Origin: a bacterium
GTDB taxonomy: Bacteria; Calditrichota; Calditrichia; RBG-13-44-9
Direction: 5' to 3'
Assembly (NCBI GenBank): GCA_020350205.1
Contig: CP070707.1
Span: 3,557,502 to 3,596,644, forward strand
Length of the DNA: 39,143 nt
Positions 26,217-34,588 of this stretch are shown here, in pieces. The first letter of the stretch is position 1. Each line of letters opens with the position of its first letter. Under the pieces are notes generated by a model, which worked only from the letters and a program-made list of their open reading frames with translations, made no database searches and was not told the origin of the DNA. Both the position numbers and the translations under genes were made by a program.

Positions 26217-26972
26217 TTAATAGTAATGAATACGCACTTCCTCAAGAGCCTTGAGGTTATGTTTTGCCCGATCATGCTTTGGATCTAATTCCAGGACCTT
26301 CTTGAATGAACTGATAGATTTATCCAGCTCTCCTTTTTTATAATAACTCACACCTAATTGAAAAAACGCGGGCGCATCTTGCGGATTCTGTTCCACGACC
26401 TTTTCAAAATTGGCAATGGATTCTTCCACATTCCCGAGCTGGGCGCAGGCTTCGCCGAGATGATAGTAGGCAACGGTAAAGTTGGGATTTTTTTCAAGGA
26501 GACGGCGCAGGGTGGTACAGGTTTCCTGGAGTTCACCGTGATGGTAATAACAGATTCCCAACCAATAATAGGCCAGCAGGAAATCAGGATCAATACGCAA
26601 TACTTTCTTAAATTGCTGTATAGCTTCGGTAATCAGTACTTTACGATAGAGAGCCAAACCTAAACTATAATGTGCGCCAGCCTGGTTTGGTTTTAATTCT
26701 AAACATAATTGAAATTTTTCGATCGCTTCATCTAATTTTCCCAGTCGATAAAACAGATTCCCTATGTGCAGTAAAATTTCCGGACTTCTTTGAATAGCAT
26801 CGGCTTTCAAAAATTCAGCAAGGGCCTCATCCAGCTGACCCTCATTTTCAAAACGAGTTGCTGATTGTATAATGGTCTGGTAATCACCCATCTTTTTGGT
26901 AAGCGCGGTCCCACAATTTTTGCAAAAATGGGAATCTTCTGTATTTTGAGTTTTGCATGCAGGACAGATCAT
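26217..26972 (-). CDS. Zinc-ribbon/TPR protein inside the hydrogenase operon
   Basis: 251 residues. A short zinc ribbon opens the protein (CPACKTQNTEDSHFCKNC, two CxxC pairs at 3-6 and 17-20). Six tetratricopeptide repeats of 34 residues follow (about 31-233), each with the usual W/Y-LG-Y-G-A-P spacing. TPR domains bind other proteins; none is known as a standard hydrogenase subunit. Placed between the electron-input genes and the hydrogenase core and co-directional with both, it could be an assembly or docking factor. AGGAG lies 8 bases before the ATG. Confidence 0.85.
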   Translation of the reverse strand: MICPACKTQNTEDSHFCKNCGTALTKKMGDYQTIIQSATRFENEGQLDEALAEFLKADAIQRSPEILLHIGNLFYRLGKLDEAIEKFQLCLELKPNQAGAHYSLGLALYRKVLITEAIQQFKKVLRIDPDFLLAYYWLGICYYHHGELQETCTTLRRLLEKNPNFTVAYYHLGEACAQLGNVEESIANFEKVVEQNPQDAPAFFQLGVSYYKKGELDKSISSFKKVLELDPKHDRAKHNLKALEEVRIHYY

Positions 26973-27019
26973 GTATCTCTCCTCTATGGATTGAAATAGT
27001 TTATGATATATTTCTTTAT

Positions 27020-27505
27020 TTACATTCGGCGTATTTTTGAATGGGCAACAATACGTCCACCTACCAAGGTTTCAGTAATGGCTTCCGGTAGGAGTTCGGT
27101 AAACTGAAGCGCTCCACTGGTACAGGCAGATACACAACGGGGTGTTTTCCTTTCTACAACCCGGTCAATGCACAGATCACATTTTGGCGAAACATGCCGG
27201 GTAAATTCATAACCAATAACACCAAAGGGGCATGCAAGAGAACAGGAACGGCAGCCGATGCATAAAAGGTTTGCACGTCTCACGTATCCTGATTCATCTT
27301 TTAGAAGCGCTCCTGAAGGACAACTCGACATACAGGCTGGATTTACACAATGACGACAATTTGCAGGAATTTCAGCAATATCTTCGACTTTACCGGCAAC
27401 TAAATTGGTTTGATCGTGATGACCATAGTGACAAGCTGCTGAACAGCTATGACATCCAATACACAGGTCAAGGTTGACGATGATTCGCTTTTCTATTTGC
27501 TGCAT
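27020..27505 (-). CDS. Four-cluster ferredoxin, HycB/CooF-like
   Basis: 161 residues with four [4Fe-4S] motifs: CIGCHSCSAAC, CRHCVNPACMSSCP, CIGCRSCSLACP and CDLC...RCVSAC. This is the arrangement of HycB and CooF, which carry electrons from a formate or CO dehydrogenase to the hydrogenase. It lies directly after the molybdopterin-like gene, as hycB-type genes commonly do with fdhF-like partners. In this operon it most likely bridges the input module and the HycF-like subunit. Confidence 0.9.
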   Translation of the reverse strand: MQQIEKRIIVNLDLCIGCHSCSAACHYGHHDQTNLVAGKVEDIAEIPANCRHCVNPACMSSCPSGALLKDESGYVRRANLLCIGCRSCSLACPFGVIGYEFTRHVSPKCDLCIDRVVERKTPRCVSACTSGALQFTELLPEAITETLVGGRIVAHSKIRRM

Positions 27506-27534
27506 GTAAACACCCCGGATTCTTCTGAAAAACT

Positions 27535-29367
27535 TTACTTTATATTAAGTGATACTTTGGGGCACCAGAAATAATATTCCTGATTGTAGGTTGAAAATTC
27601 GGCAGGCAGTGCCCTTCTGAGGGGTGAATAATGGGAATACCCCACAAGCGTGTTTTCTTTTAATTTTTGACTGGTTTTTATGAGAAAGGGAAGCTCTCTT
27701 TTATTTGTCTTAAGAACCATTTCAGTTCTGTTCTTTAATTTGAATTCCGATGCGGTTTTATGAGAGACAACCAAATGTTCATCGGTACAGACTCTCTGGG
27801 CCCAGGAGGAATATTGAGTCAGACCGGCATCTTTATAATGAGCCATATGCTCGGCAGGGATTAGCCATATTCCATCCATATCCTCGAAGGACTTTATTTT
27901 ATCGGTGTAATATTGTAGCTCTCCCTGGAGTATTTCATCCCAGCCTGACTGAGGTGCAGTAAAATCCTGGACATCAAAAGTCACTTTTTTTTCGTTAGCC
28001 TTCTGATGTAATAAATAGGTATAATGTGCAATGGACTGGGCAGATCCGATGGGAGTTTTAACAGGTTGTGCTCCGATAGACTGCCAGCTAATAAAATTGG
28101 TTCGAAGATCCATCTGCTCGTTGATATGCACTTCGGATAGAAGGGCAATGGTATTGTCGGGAAATTTATCCTGCACCATTGATGAAACAATCCAATTTAT
28201 TTTCTCAGGGAAATCTACCGAACCGGGTAGGTATGTCATGGGGTTCCAATCGACGGCCCATGCAAAAGAAGATGGATTTTGCATCAGATGATAAAGTAAA
28301 GGTTTACGTCCTAAGCGAAGCTGAGGATAAATATCGCTGGCCAGGTTTTCCAGGGCATTAAAATTTCCGTCACCATACAGGGGAATGAAGTAGCTGGAAG
28401 TAAGTGAACTGAGTGCTGAGCATAACAGACCACTGATGAAACTGCCTAAAACGTTATAGTGATGGGTTGAGTAGAGAATTGCTGATTTTTTACCTGATAA
28501 TAAAAATTCAACGATATATTTTAGATACTCTTTCTCCTGGGACGAGATGATTTTCTCCGGAAAATATTCAAACTGATCGCTTATTATGCCAGCTAGACTT
28601 TTGAATTCCTGCTGTGGAAAATCTTTTTTCACTATTTTGTATATTTCGGTATAAAGATAGCCTAGATACACGGGTTCAGTATGGGGTGAGTTCTCCAGAA
28701 ATATATTTGAGAACCAACTGGTACGACCAGGAATCGGGTTAATATTGAAAAGTGCATTCTGCCGGAAGGCATATTTTGCTTTGAGGATATGCCGGCTCAG
28801 TATAGGGTGTTTTGTAAAAATATCCCCTACAGTTAAAATATAGTTGAGATTACTCAGGGTGCGGGGATCATCACATTTTCTATAGGGAAATGGAGTCTCC
28901 AGGATAGCCCTGAAGAGGGGACGGTCCACCGGGGCGATGAAGTCAATGGCTTGGATCTTGTTGTTAGTTGCAAAATCCAAGAGTGCCCGGGTATCGTGCA
29001 GTGAAATCAGCGGATTGAAAAAAATTGATAGGGGTAGTTTTCCACCCTGCTTTTGAATACTTGATAACAGATTCTGAAAAATAATCTCGGGAATTTCCGG
29101 GGTGAGTTTTCCATTAGATTTATAACAGGATCGATTTAATCTTTTTGGATGGGATAATAATTCATAAGAGAAATGTCCACGAGGACAAAGTGCCCCCTGA
29201 TTAATCGGATTTTGATAATCAAAATCTATTTCATCCTGTGTTTTTTTTGAAAATATAACCTCATCATGTCCTTTCAATATTTTATAACGACACCCCACTG
29301 AACAGAAAGGACAGGTGACCTGATATTCTTGTTTTTGATTTAAGTTTATTTCGTTCTGGTTATTCAT
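27535..29367 (-). CDS. Molybdopterin-oxidoreductase-like protein, probably non-catalytic (NuoG-like)
   Basis: 610 residues. The N-terminal Fe4S4 domain is intact: CPFCSVGC (C19, C22, C26) and ALCPRGHFSYELLSHPKRL (C61). The rest has the molybdopterin-oxidoreductase outline, with NYILTVGDIFTKHPILSRH matching the usual domain that follows the active-site loop. The selenocysteine/cysteine-His-x-Pro catalytic segment of formate dehydrogenases is missing, and the lysine that normally follows the fourth cluster cysteine is Arg63. The whole is much shorter and more divergent than FdhF. There is no in-frame TGA, so no selenocysteine. I infer an electron conduit, like NuoG, without formate oxidation. 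It lies between the HydG-like and HycB-like genes. Confidence 0.8.
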   Translation of the reverse strand: MNNQNEINLNQKQEYQVTCPFCSVGCRYKILKGHDEVIFSKKTQDEIDFDYQNPINQGALCPRGHFSYELLSHPKRLNRSCYKSNGKLTPEIPEIIFQNLLSSIQKQGGKLPLSIFFNPLISLHDTRALLDFATNNKIQAIDFIAPVDRPLFRAILETPFPYRKCDDPRTLSNLNYILTVGDIFTKHPILSRHILKAKYAFRQNALFNINPIPGRTSWFSNIFLENSPHTEPVYLGYLYTEIYKIVKKDFPQQEFKSLAGIISDQFEYFPEKIISSQEKEYLKYIVEFLLSGKKSAILYSTHHYNVLGSFISGLLCSALSSLTSSYFIPLYGDGNFNALENLASDIYPQLRLGRKPLLYHLMQNPSSFAWAVDWNPMTYLPGSVDFPEKINWIVSSMVQDKFPDNTIALLSEVHINEQMDLRTNFISWQSIGAQPVKTPIGSAQSIAHYTYLLHQKANEKKVTFDVQDFTAPQSGWDEILQGELQYYTDKIKSFEDMDGIWLIPAEHMAHYKDAGLTQYSSWAQRVCTDEHLVVSHKTASEFKLKNRTEMVLKTNKRELPFLIKTSQKLKENTLVGYSHYSPLRRALPAEFSTYNQEYYFWCPKVSLNIK

Positions 29368-29424
29368 CGAGCTCTGACTTTTTATGTTTAGGTTAGAAGG
29401 ATTTTCGTGAATGTTAGGATATTT

Positions 29425-30240
29425 TTATCCAAATACATCCGGATAGACCTGAATTTTGGCATAGTTCATGTCGGGTCCATCCTTGCACAGATAATATGGC
29501 CCTATATTGCATCTTCCACACAATCCCATTCCGCAGCTCATTTTTCGATTCATCGATAAGTATATCTGTTCAGGTTTAAATCCGACGCTTAGAAGCTTGA
29601 GAGTGACAAATTTGAGCATAATTTCCGGCCCGCAAGAGACGGCGTAGGCATTGGTTAAATCGATCCCGGTGTTTTCCAGAAGTTCGGTGACAAGTCCTAC
29701 TTTACCTTCCCATTGTGCATGGCCACGATCGACAGTACATTCAAAATCAACATTTTTTAGTTTTTGCCACTCTTCATATTGTTGCCGAAAGCTTAATTCG
29801 GAAGGATTTCTGGCACCGTACTTTATGCTGATCTTGGGGTACTTATTAAGATCATGGAATAGGGCATACAAGAGTGCCCGTAAAGGAGCTAAACCGACGC
29901 CACCCCCAACAACCAGGATCTCTTTCCCTTCAAATTTTTTCATCGGATATCCCTTACCAAACGGCCCCCTTAATCCCACCCGATCACCAGGTTTCAGGTC
30001 ATGGACCACTTCTGTTAAATGACCGGCTTTCAAAATTGTAATTTCCATGGTATCTAATTCATGGGGCGAAGAAGAGGGGGTGAAAGGTGCTTCACCGATA
30101 CCGAATAGGGTTAATTGCATGAATTGGCCGGATCGGAATGGAATCGGATGGGGTGGCTTCAAGACCAGTGTTTTAATCGTAGGGGTTTCGGTTATTATAT
30201 CGAGCACTTGGGTTTCGATCGGTTGATATAAATTATCCAT
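29425..30240 (-). CDS. FAD/NAD(P)-binding reductase subunit, HydG/AsrB-like
   Basis: 271 residues. An FAD domain holds FRSGQFMQLTLFGIGEAPFT and the phosphate loop GDRVGLRGPFGKGYP. The NAD(P) domain holds VVGGGVGLAPLRALLY and AVSCGPEIM. The C-terminus has a [2Fe-2S] set, MSCGMGLCGRCNIG and YLCKDGPD. The family includes the gamma subunit of archaeal sulfhydrogenases, anaerobic sulfite reductase B and NfnA-like proteins, which move electrons between NAD(P)H and Fe-S partners. Its usual partner is the HydB-like protein, encoded 64 bases before it. Confidence 0.9.
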   Translation of the reverse strand: MDNLYQPIETQVLDIITETPTIKTLVLKPPHPIPFRSGQFMQLTLFGIGEAPFTPSSSPHELDTMEITILKAGHLTEVVHDLKPGDRVGLRGPFGKGYPMKKFEGKEILVVGGGVGLAPLRALLYALFHDLNKYPKISIKYGARNPSELSFRQQYEEWQKLKNVDFECTVDRGHAQWEGKVGLVTELLENTGIDLTNAYAVSCGPEIMLKFVTLKLLSVGFKPEQIYLSMNRKMSCGMGLCGRCNIGPYYLCKDGPDMNYAKIQVYPDVFG

Positions 30241-30304
30241 TGTGTGTAACTCAGATTTTAGATTTGGTATATGGTGAAGACTTTTTGTTTGTTGGTATTA
30301 GATT

Positions 30305-31372
30305 TTAAACGAGGTCGATGATTTCTTTCAGGACAACCCGCTTTTCGAGTTCCAATAGAACTTTTCGAAGATCAATGTTTCCCATACATCCTTCAGAACA
30401 TCGTCCACAACCCGTGCAGGCTTCTATCCCGAAATTTGTCACATAGGAATCAAATTTATGATAAAAACGGTTTTTGAAGCGATCTGCTAAGCTCAAACGG
30501 GGTGTAAGTCCACCTGCCATCCGCGAATATCCAGCAAAAAAACAGGAGTCCCATACTTTCAACCTCTCATATACATCATCTTTTGGCTGGTCAAACATCA
30601 AGAAACAATGGCAGGTGGGACAAATTTGAGTACAGGTTCCACATTCCACACAGGTTTTGGATAGATCCTGCCATTCGTCAGAATGAAGGTGCCGTTCAAT
30701 AGCCTGTTGGTGGGTTCGGTAATATTTAAATTCCCGGTTTATTTTTGACAATTTTTCAATGAGTGATTGTCGCTGTTTGTTGCAGATTTCAACTAGATTA
30801 TTTGGGGCTTTCTTTTCTGCATGAAAGTATTTTTGATTGAGCAATTCTCCTTTATCACTTCCCACTTCTAATAAGAAATCGTTCTCAATTTTGGAAATAT
30901 TTAAATCGAAGCCTTGTTCCAGATAGGGTTTATTATTCAGGAGTGTGCAGGCACAGAATTCTCCGGCATCCAGGCAATCACTGGAAATGATGATGTTTTG
31001 GTCACGATTTATGACATAATCTGGATCGGAGAATTCTCCATTGCGATAAACCCGGTCGATAATATCGAGCGCGTTTACATCGCAGGCTTTGGCACCAATA
31101 ATTACCCGGGGAACCGGTTGATCAACAGTATTATTTGACCCAGGGTATGTTGCGACTCTTTTCTGCGGCGGATAATAAAAACTTTTCAAGGGCTGTGGCG
31201 TTCTAATGGAAGGATAGAGCCAGTGAGATTTTTCCCAGGATTCAGTTGGAAAATATTTAAGGTAGTATTTTTCCTTAGATTGCGTAGGAATAATAATTGG
31301 GTAATCATTATTCAGTTTTTGTATACCACTTAAAAAATCTTTTTTAGAAATTTGATACATGGAATTATCCAT
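30305..31372 (-). CDS. 4Fe-4S dicluster protein, HydB/AsrA-like
   Basis: 355 residues. The two ferredoxin-like motifs are CVECGTCTQICP and CTGCGRCSEGC, both in the C-terminal third. The middle has IIGAKACDVNALDI and SSDCLDAGEFCACTL, extra conserved cysteines of the family, and VWDSCFFAGYSRMAGG is another hallmark. In sulfhydrogenases and sulfite reductases this subunit connects the flavin subunit to the catalytic partner. It is the first gene of the hydrogenase supercluster, preceded by a structured leader and a TTGACA-type promoter. Confidence 0.9.
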   Translation of the reverse strand: MDNSMYQISKKDFLSGIQKLNNDYPIIIPTQSKEKYYLKYFPTESWEKSHWLYPSIRTPQPLKSFYYPPQKRVATYPGSNNTVDQPVPRVIIGAKACDVNALDIIDRVYRNGEFSDPDYVINRDQNIIISSDCLDAGEFCACTLLNNKPYLEQGFDLNISKIENDFLLEVGSDKGELLNQKYFHAEKKAPNNLVEICNKQRQSLIEKLSKINREFKYYRTHQQAIERHLHSDEWQDLSKTCVECGTCTQICPTCHCFLMFDQPKDDVYERLKVWDSCFFAGYSRMAGGLTPRLSLADRFKNRFYHKFDSYVTNFGIEACTGCGRCSEGCMGNIDLRKVLLELEKRVVLKEIIDLV

Positions 31373-31402
31373 TTTTTATGAATCATTTTAAGGGAAAATA
31401 GA

Positions 31403-31454
31403 ATCTAACCGGAAGGTTAGATATAGCTCCGCCCCGTCACTTACAGGGCAGTGA
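31403..31454 (-). promoter_or_regulatory. Structured leader element or palindromic repeat
   Basis: A perfect 8-pair hairpin with a four-base loop (ATCTAACC 31403-31410 with GGTTAGAT 31415-31422). Next to it are two overlapping pairings: TCACT/AGTGA (31437-31441 with 31450-31454) and GCCC/GGGC (31431-31434 with 31446-31449). On the minus-strand transcript these fall between the promoter and the HydB-like start. They exclude each other as simple hairpins, so the element could switch between two forms, or be a dispersed repeat. Confidence 0.45.
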
Positions 31455-31466
31455 AAAATAGTTCAA

Positions 31467-31495
31467 ATACCAACTTAAATACTCTTTATTGTCAA
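31467..31495 (-). promoter_or_regulatory. Putative promoter of the hydrogenase supercluster
   Basis: On the minus strand a perfect TTGACA (31495-31490) is followed after 17 bases by TGGTAT (31472-31467), which matches only 3 of 6. It would start a transcript with a leader of about 90 bases that contains the structured element. Confidence 0.4.
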
Positions 31496-31532
31496 AAACG
31501 AATATATCGTAATATAATTCACAAGCATTTAT

Positions 31533-31573
31533 TTAAAAAAAGATCCTGAATCGATACTTAATATCCGGATCTT
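31533..31573 (-). terminator. Terminator after the 2-oxoacid oxidoreductase operon
   Basis: On the minus strand AAGATCC (31573-31567) pairs with GGATCTT (31546-31540) across a 20-base loop and is followed by a run of T. It lies 231 bases past the stop of the fused beta-gamma gene and before the hydrogenase promoter candidate. The long loop lowers certainty. Confidence 0.55.
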
Positions 31574-31803
31574 AATCTGTAGCTCTAAATTCTTTTATTA
31601 TCCTTTTATTAATAACACTATATAAATATCTGATTTTAAAATTGAATAATCAAAAATCTCTATATTATATTGTTAAATTATTAACAATTGGGGATAAATA
31701 TAGAGAATTAAAATTTAAAAACAAGCTAAATATAAATTTGTTAAACATTTCTTTTGTATGGATCTACACCACCTGAAACCGGAACGATCCGGTCTATTAT
31801 GTA

Positions 31804-33252
31804 TTAATTTTGCAAATCTTTTTTCTGGAAATTTTTGCCAAATTCAAATCCCTTCTCGATTGCTTTTTTATTAACATCGATTAATCGTTTACGGGTAATG
31901 ATATAAGGCAAGGTAGCGACCAGGCTTTTTAGATTCAGAATATTGGTATAGCCAACCAGGGCACCCAGAATTACCATATTTGCTATGCGGGTATTACCAA
32001 GTTCGTCGGCAATTTTTGTTGCGGGAATATCCAATATCTCAACATCATCTCGGTCGGGTTTGATATCAATTAAAGATGAATCATATATAATCAACCCTTC
32101 TTTGACAACATCCTTTTGAAATTTTTCCAGGGAAGGACGATTCATGGCCAACAATACGGATGGTTTGGATACGATTGGAGATCCCACAACTTTTTCAGAA
32201 ATATGAACATGGCAATTGGCGGTACCCCCGCGCATCTCCGGTCCGTAAGAAGGAATCCAGGAGACATTATACCCTTCCAGCATACCTGCCTGTGCCAAAC
32301 CGACGCCCAATAGCAGGATACCCTGTCCGCCGAATCCGGCTGCTTTTATGGCTGGATTTTTATAGTGAGAAGCCATTTGGGTTTTCTGGAAAGCTTCATC
32401 ATGCAGTTCTTTTAGACCGAGGTTTGTTATAATTTCATCTTTTGTCGGAATATGCTTTTTTTCCTGAGACGGCTCAATCTCCTTGGAGCGATCACGGAAT
32501 ACCTCTAACGGGAATACTTTGGTCATTTCTTCTTCAATCCACTTCATAGAATCGACGGGATCCATCTTCCAGCCGGACGGACAAGGGGAGAGCACTTCCA
32601 CAAGAGAATATCCTATCCCATCAACCTGATTTTTAATAGCCTTACGAATGGCCATCCGGGCCTTTGCTCGATGTTTTACATCATGCAGGGATACTCTTTC
32701 CAGATACACCGGAGCATCCAGGCTGTTCACCATCTCACATACTTTTACCGGATTTCCCTCATTCTTGGGATCACGTCCACGTGGACTGGTGGTCGTTTTC
32801 TGACCTTTCAATGTAGTGGGCGCCATCTGTCCACCGGTCATTCCATAGATTGCATTGTTGACAAAAATAACGGTAATATTTTCACCGCGATTGGCGGAGT
32901 GGATTAACTCTGCGGTACCGATGGCTGCAAGATCTCCATCTCCCTGGTAACTCACCACAATACTGTGAGGATGAGCACGCTTGATACCAGTTGCCACTGC
33001 AGCTGCGCGACCGTGGGCTGCTTGAATATTGCCGGTATCAAAGTAGTAGTAGGCAAAAACACTGCAGCCTACCGGACTAATCATGATAGTCTGATCTACC
33101 ACCCCGAAATCTTCGAACGCTTCTGCGAGAAATTTATGGACATGACCATGACCACACCCGGGACAATAATGTGTGCTTTTTTTATCGGGATTGGGATTTC
33201 TGAAATATTCATTATAGAATGCATCAGATTTTGTCCACGCTGTCTTTGCCAT
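31804..33252 (-). CDS. 2-oxoacid:ferredoxin oxidoreductase, fused beta (TPP) and gamma subunits
   Basis: 482 residues. The first ~265 form the TPP-binding beta subunit (CPGCGHGHVHKFL, YQGDGDLAAIGTAE, VNNAIYGMTGGQM). After a charged linker (~266-298) the gamma domain begins with AAGFGGQGILLLGVGLAQAG and YGPEMRGGTANCHV. In most genomes these are two genes; here one clean frame holds both in the order beta-gamma. With the alpha and ferredoxin genes it would oxidise a 2-oxoacid to its CoA ester and reduce ferredoxin. Alpha-subunit likeness suggests the VorB/KorA branch, but the substrate (2-oxoglutarate, branched-chain or pyruvate) cannot be fixed. It begins 20 bases after the alpha gene. Confidence 0.92.
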   Translation of the reverse strand: MAKTAWTKSDAFYNEYFRNPNPDKKSTHYCPGCGHGHVHKFLAEAFEDFGVVDQTIMISPVGCSVFAYYYFDTGNIQAAHGRAAAVATGIKRAHPHSIVVSYQGDGDLAAIGTAELIHSANRGENITVIFVNNAIYGMTGGQMAPTTLKGQKTTTSPRGRDPKNEGNPVKVCEMVNSLDAPVYLERVSLHDVKHRAKARMAIRKAIKNQVDGIGYSLVEVLSPCPSGWKMDPVDSMKWIEEEMTKVFPLEVFRDRSKEIEPSQEKKHIPTKDEIITNLGLKELHDEAFQKTQMASHYKNPAIKAAGFGGQGILLLGVGLAQAGMLEGYNVSWIPSYGPEMRGGTANCHVHISEKVVGSPIVSKPSVLLAMNRPSLEKFQKDVVKEGLIIYDSSLIDIKPDRDDVEILDIPATKIADELGNTRIANMVILGALVGYTNILNLKSLVATLPYIITRKRLIDVNKKAIEKGFEFGKNFQKKDLQN

Positions 33253-33272
33253 GAGTCTGATTCTCCCGCAAC

Positions 33273-34325
33273 TTAAGATTTTTGATATTGAATTTTGATT
33301 TGTTCGTAAAGTTCTTCAGTACTGGGTACATTCCCGCCCATACGATTATAAAAGTGAACCGGTACCTTGAATTCTGCCGCCAGCTTTACATCTTCCAGCA
33401 GCTGTCCATTACTCATTTCAGTGACCATCAGGGCTGTCCCGTGGTCAGCCATTTCTTTAATTTCCTTTCTGGGGAAGGGAAAAAGGGTAATTGGTCTCAG
33501 CATCCCGACTTTTAATCCTTTCTGCCGAAGCTGGTCTACTGCCGACCGTACCATCCTGGAAACAATACCGTAGGCGATGATCACGAATTTCGCATCATCC
33601 AGGTAATAGTCCTCGTATCGTACTTCAGTTTCCTGAATGATCTCATATTTTTTCTGCAGCTTTTGGTTATGATCTTCCAATTCGTCGGGATCCAAAAATA
33701 TTGAGCTGATTAAATTTCGTTTGCTTTCTTTATCGCCATAGACTGCCCAGTCTTCTCTTGGAAATCTGACGCGGGGTTCTTTGTAGGTAACCGGCTCCAT
33801 CATCTGTCCAATAAAACCGTCTGTGAGAATAAAAGTTGGATTACGGTATTTAAATGCCAAATCAAAGGCATCCATCGTTAAATCACACATCTCCTGGGCA
33901 CTATTGGGTGCCAAAACAATATTCTTATAGTTACCATGACCCCCGCCCTTGACTACCTGATTATAATCGCTCTGCTCAGGTGCGATATTGCCCAGTCCTG
34001 GTCCTCCGCGAACCACGTCAACGACGACGATCGGCAATTCTGCACCAGCGGCGTATGAAACACCCTCCATCTTCAGACTGATTCCGGGACTTGATGATGC
34101 GGTCATAGACCGAATACCTCCACTAACTGCTCCATAGAGCATGTTGATTGCAGCAACCTCACTTTCTGCTTGAATAAAGGTACCTCCTATGGGGGGGAAA
34201 TAGAATGAAGCCGCTTCGGCAATTTCAGACGCCGGGGTAATGGGATACCCGAAATAGAGTCTGCACCCAGCCAGAATGGCACCTTTAACGACAGCATAAT
34301 TGCCTTTCAGAAGTTCTTTTGCCAT
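33273..34325 (-). CDS. 2-oxoacid:ferredoxin oxidoreductase alpha subunit (VorB/KorA-like)
   Basis: 350 residues. The pyrimidine-binding domain has [18 protein letters not shown] and [34 protein letters not shown] and the following [20 protein letters not shown] are typical of the alpha subunit of KOR/VOR enzymes. Domain II ends with [18 protein letters not shown]. The start ATG overlaps the stop of the ferredoxin gene (TAATG), and GAGG lies 10 bases before it, which indicates coupled translation. It pairs with the fused beta-gamma product to form the TPP site. Confidence 0.93.
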   Translation of the reverse strand: MAKELLKGNYAVVKGAILAGCRLYFGYPITPASEIAEAASFYFPPIGGTFIQAESEVAAINMLYGAVSGGIRSMTASSSPGISLKMEGVSYAAGAELPIVVVDVVRGGPGLGNIAPEQSDYNQVVKGGGHGNYKNIVLAPNSAQEMCDLTMDAFDLAFKYRNPTFILTDGFIGQMMEPVTYKEPRVRFPREDWAVYGDKESKRNLISSIFLDPDELEDHNQKLQKKYEIIQETEVRYEDYYLDDAKFVIIAYGIVSRMVRSAVDQLRQKGLKVGMLRPITLFPFPRKEIKEMADHGTALMVTEMSNGQLLEDVKLAAEFKVPVHFYNRMGGNVPSTEELYEQIKIQYQKS

Positions 34326-34588
34326 TATATCGTAACCTCCTCATTTTCTTGCAGAACATGGCCTTTTTTGTATACGATAACAGCCTCGGGCTCTGGGCAG
34401 GCATAGAAACAGACATTACATCCGGTACAACCCTCTCCTACATAATAGGCGTAATGATATCCTTTGGAATTAAATTTATCATGAAATTTCAGAACATTCT
34501 GCGGACAGGCTGAAATACAGAGTCCGCATCCCTTACAAATCTCGGGCTGAATAATGGTTAGGTGATTTTCTACAATCTTTTGATTCAT
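34325..34588 (-). CDS. 2-oxoacid oxidoreductase ferredoxin (delta) subunit
   Basis: 87 residues with two [4Fe-4S] motifs, [12 protein letters not shown] and [13 protein letters not shown]. It accepts electrons from the TPP subunit. I start at the ATG at 34588 because TTGAGG lies 6 bases upstream; a longer frame from 34621 lacks a ribosome site. It is the first gene of the operon, in the order delta-alpha-beta/gamma. Confidence 0.92.
   Translation of the reverse strand: MNQKIVENHLTIIQPEICKGCGLCISACPQNVLKFHDKFNSKGYHYAYYVGEGCTGCNVCFYACPEPEAVIVYKKGHVLQENEEVTI

Larger units (their letters stand above)
31373..31803. other. 431-base intergenic region between the 2-oxoacid oxidoreductase and hydrogenase operons
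   Basis: No gene is seen. From right to left it holds a small hairpin (ACCGGA/TCCGGT, 31778-31793), a minus-strand terminator (31533-31573), a promoter candidate (31467-31495) and a structured GC-rich element (31403-31454) that would lie in the leader of the HydB-like gene. The rest is AT-rich without clear signals. Confidence 0.7.

Noticed and set aside
27535..29367. Active formate dehydrogenase alpha subunit, possibly with selenocysteine
   Set aside because: No U/C-His-x-Pro catalytic segment and no in-frame TGA are present.
31431..31454. H-type pseudoknot in the hydrogenase leader
   Set aside because: The loop lengths (0 and about 2 bases) look too short to cross the stems, so alternative hairpins are more likely.
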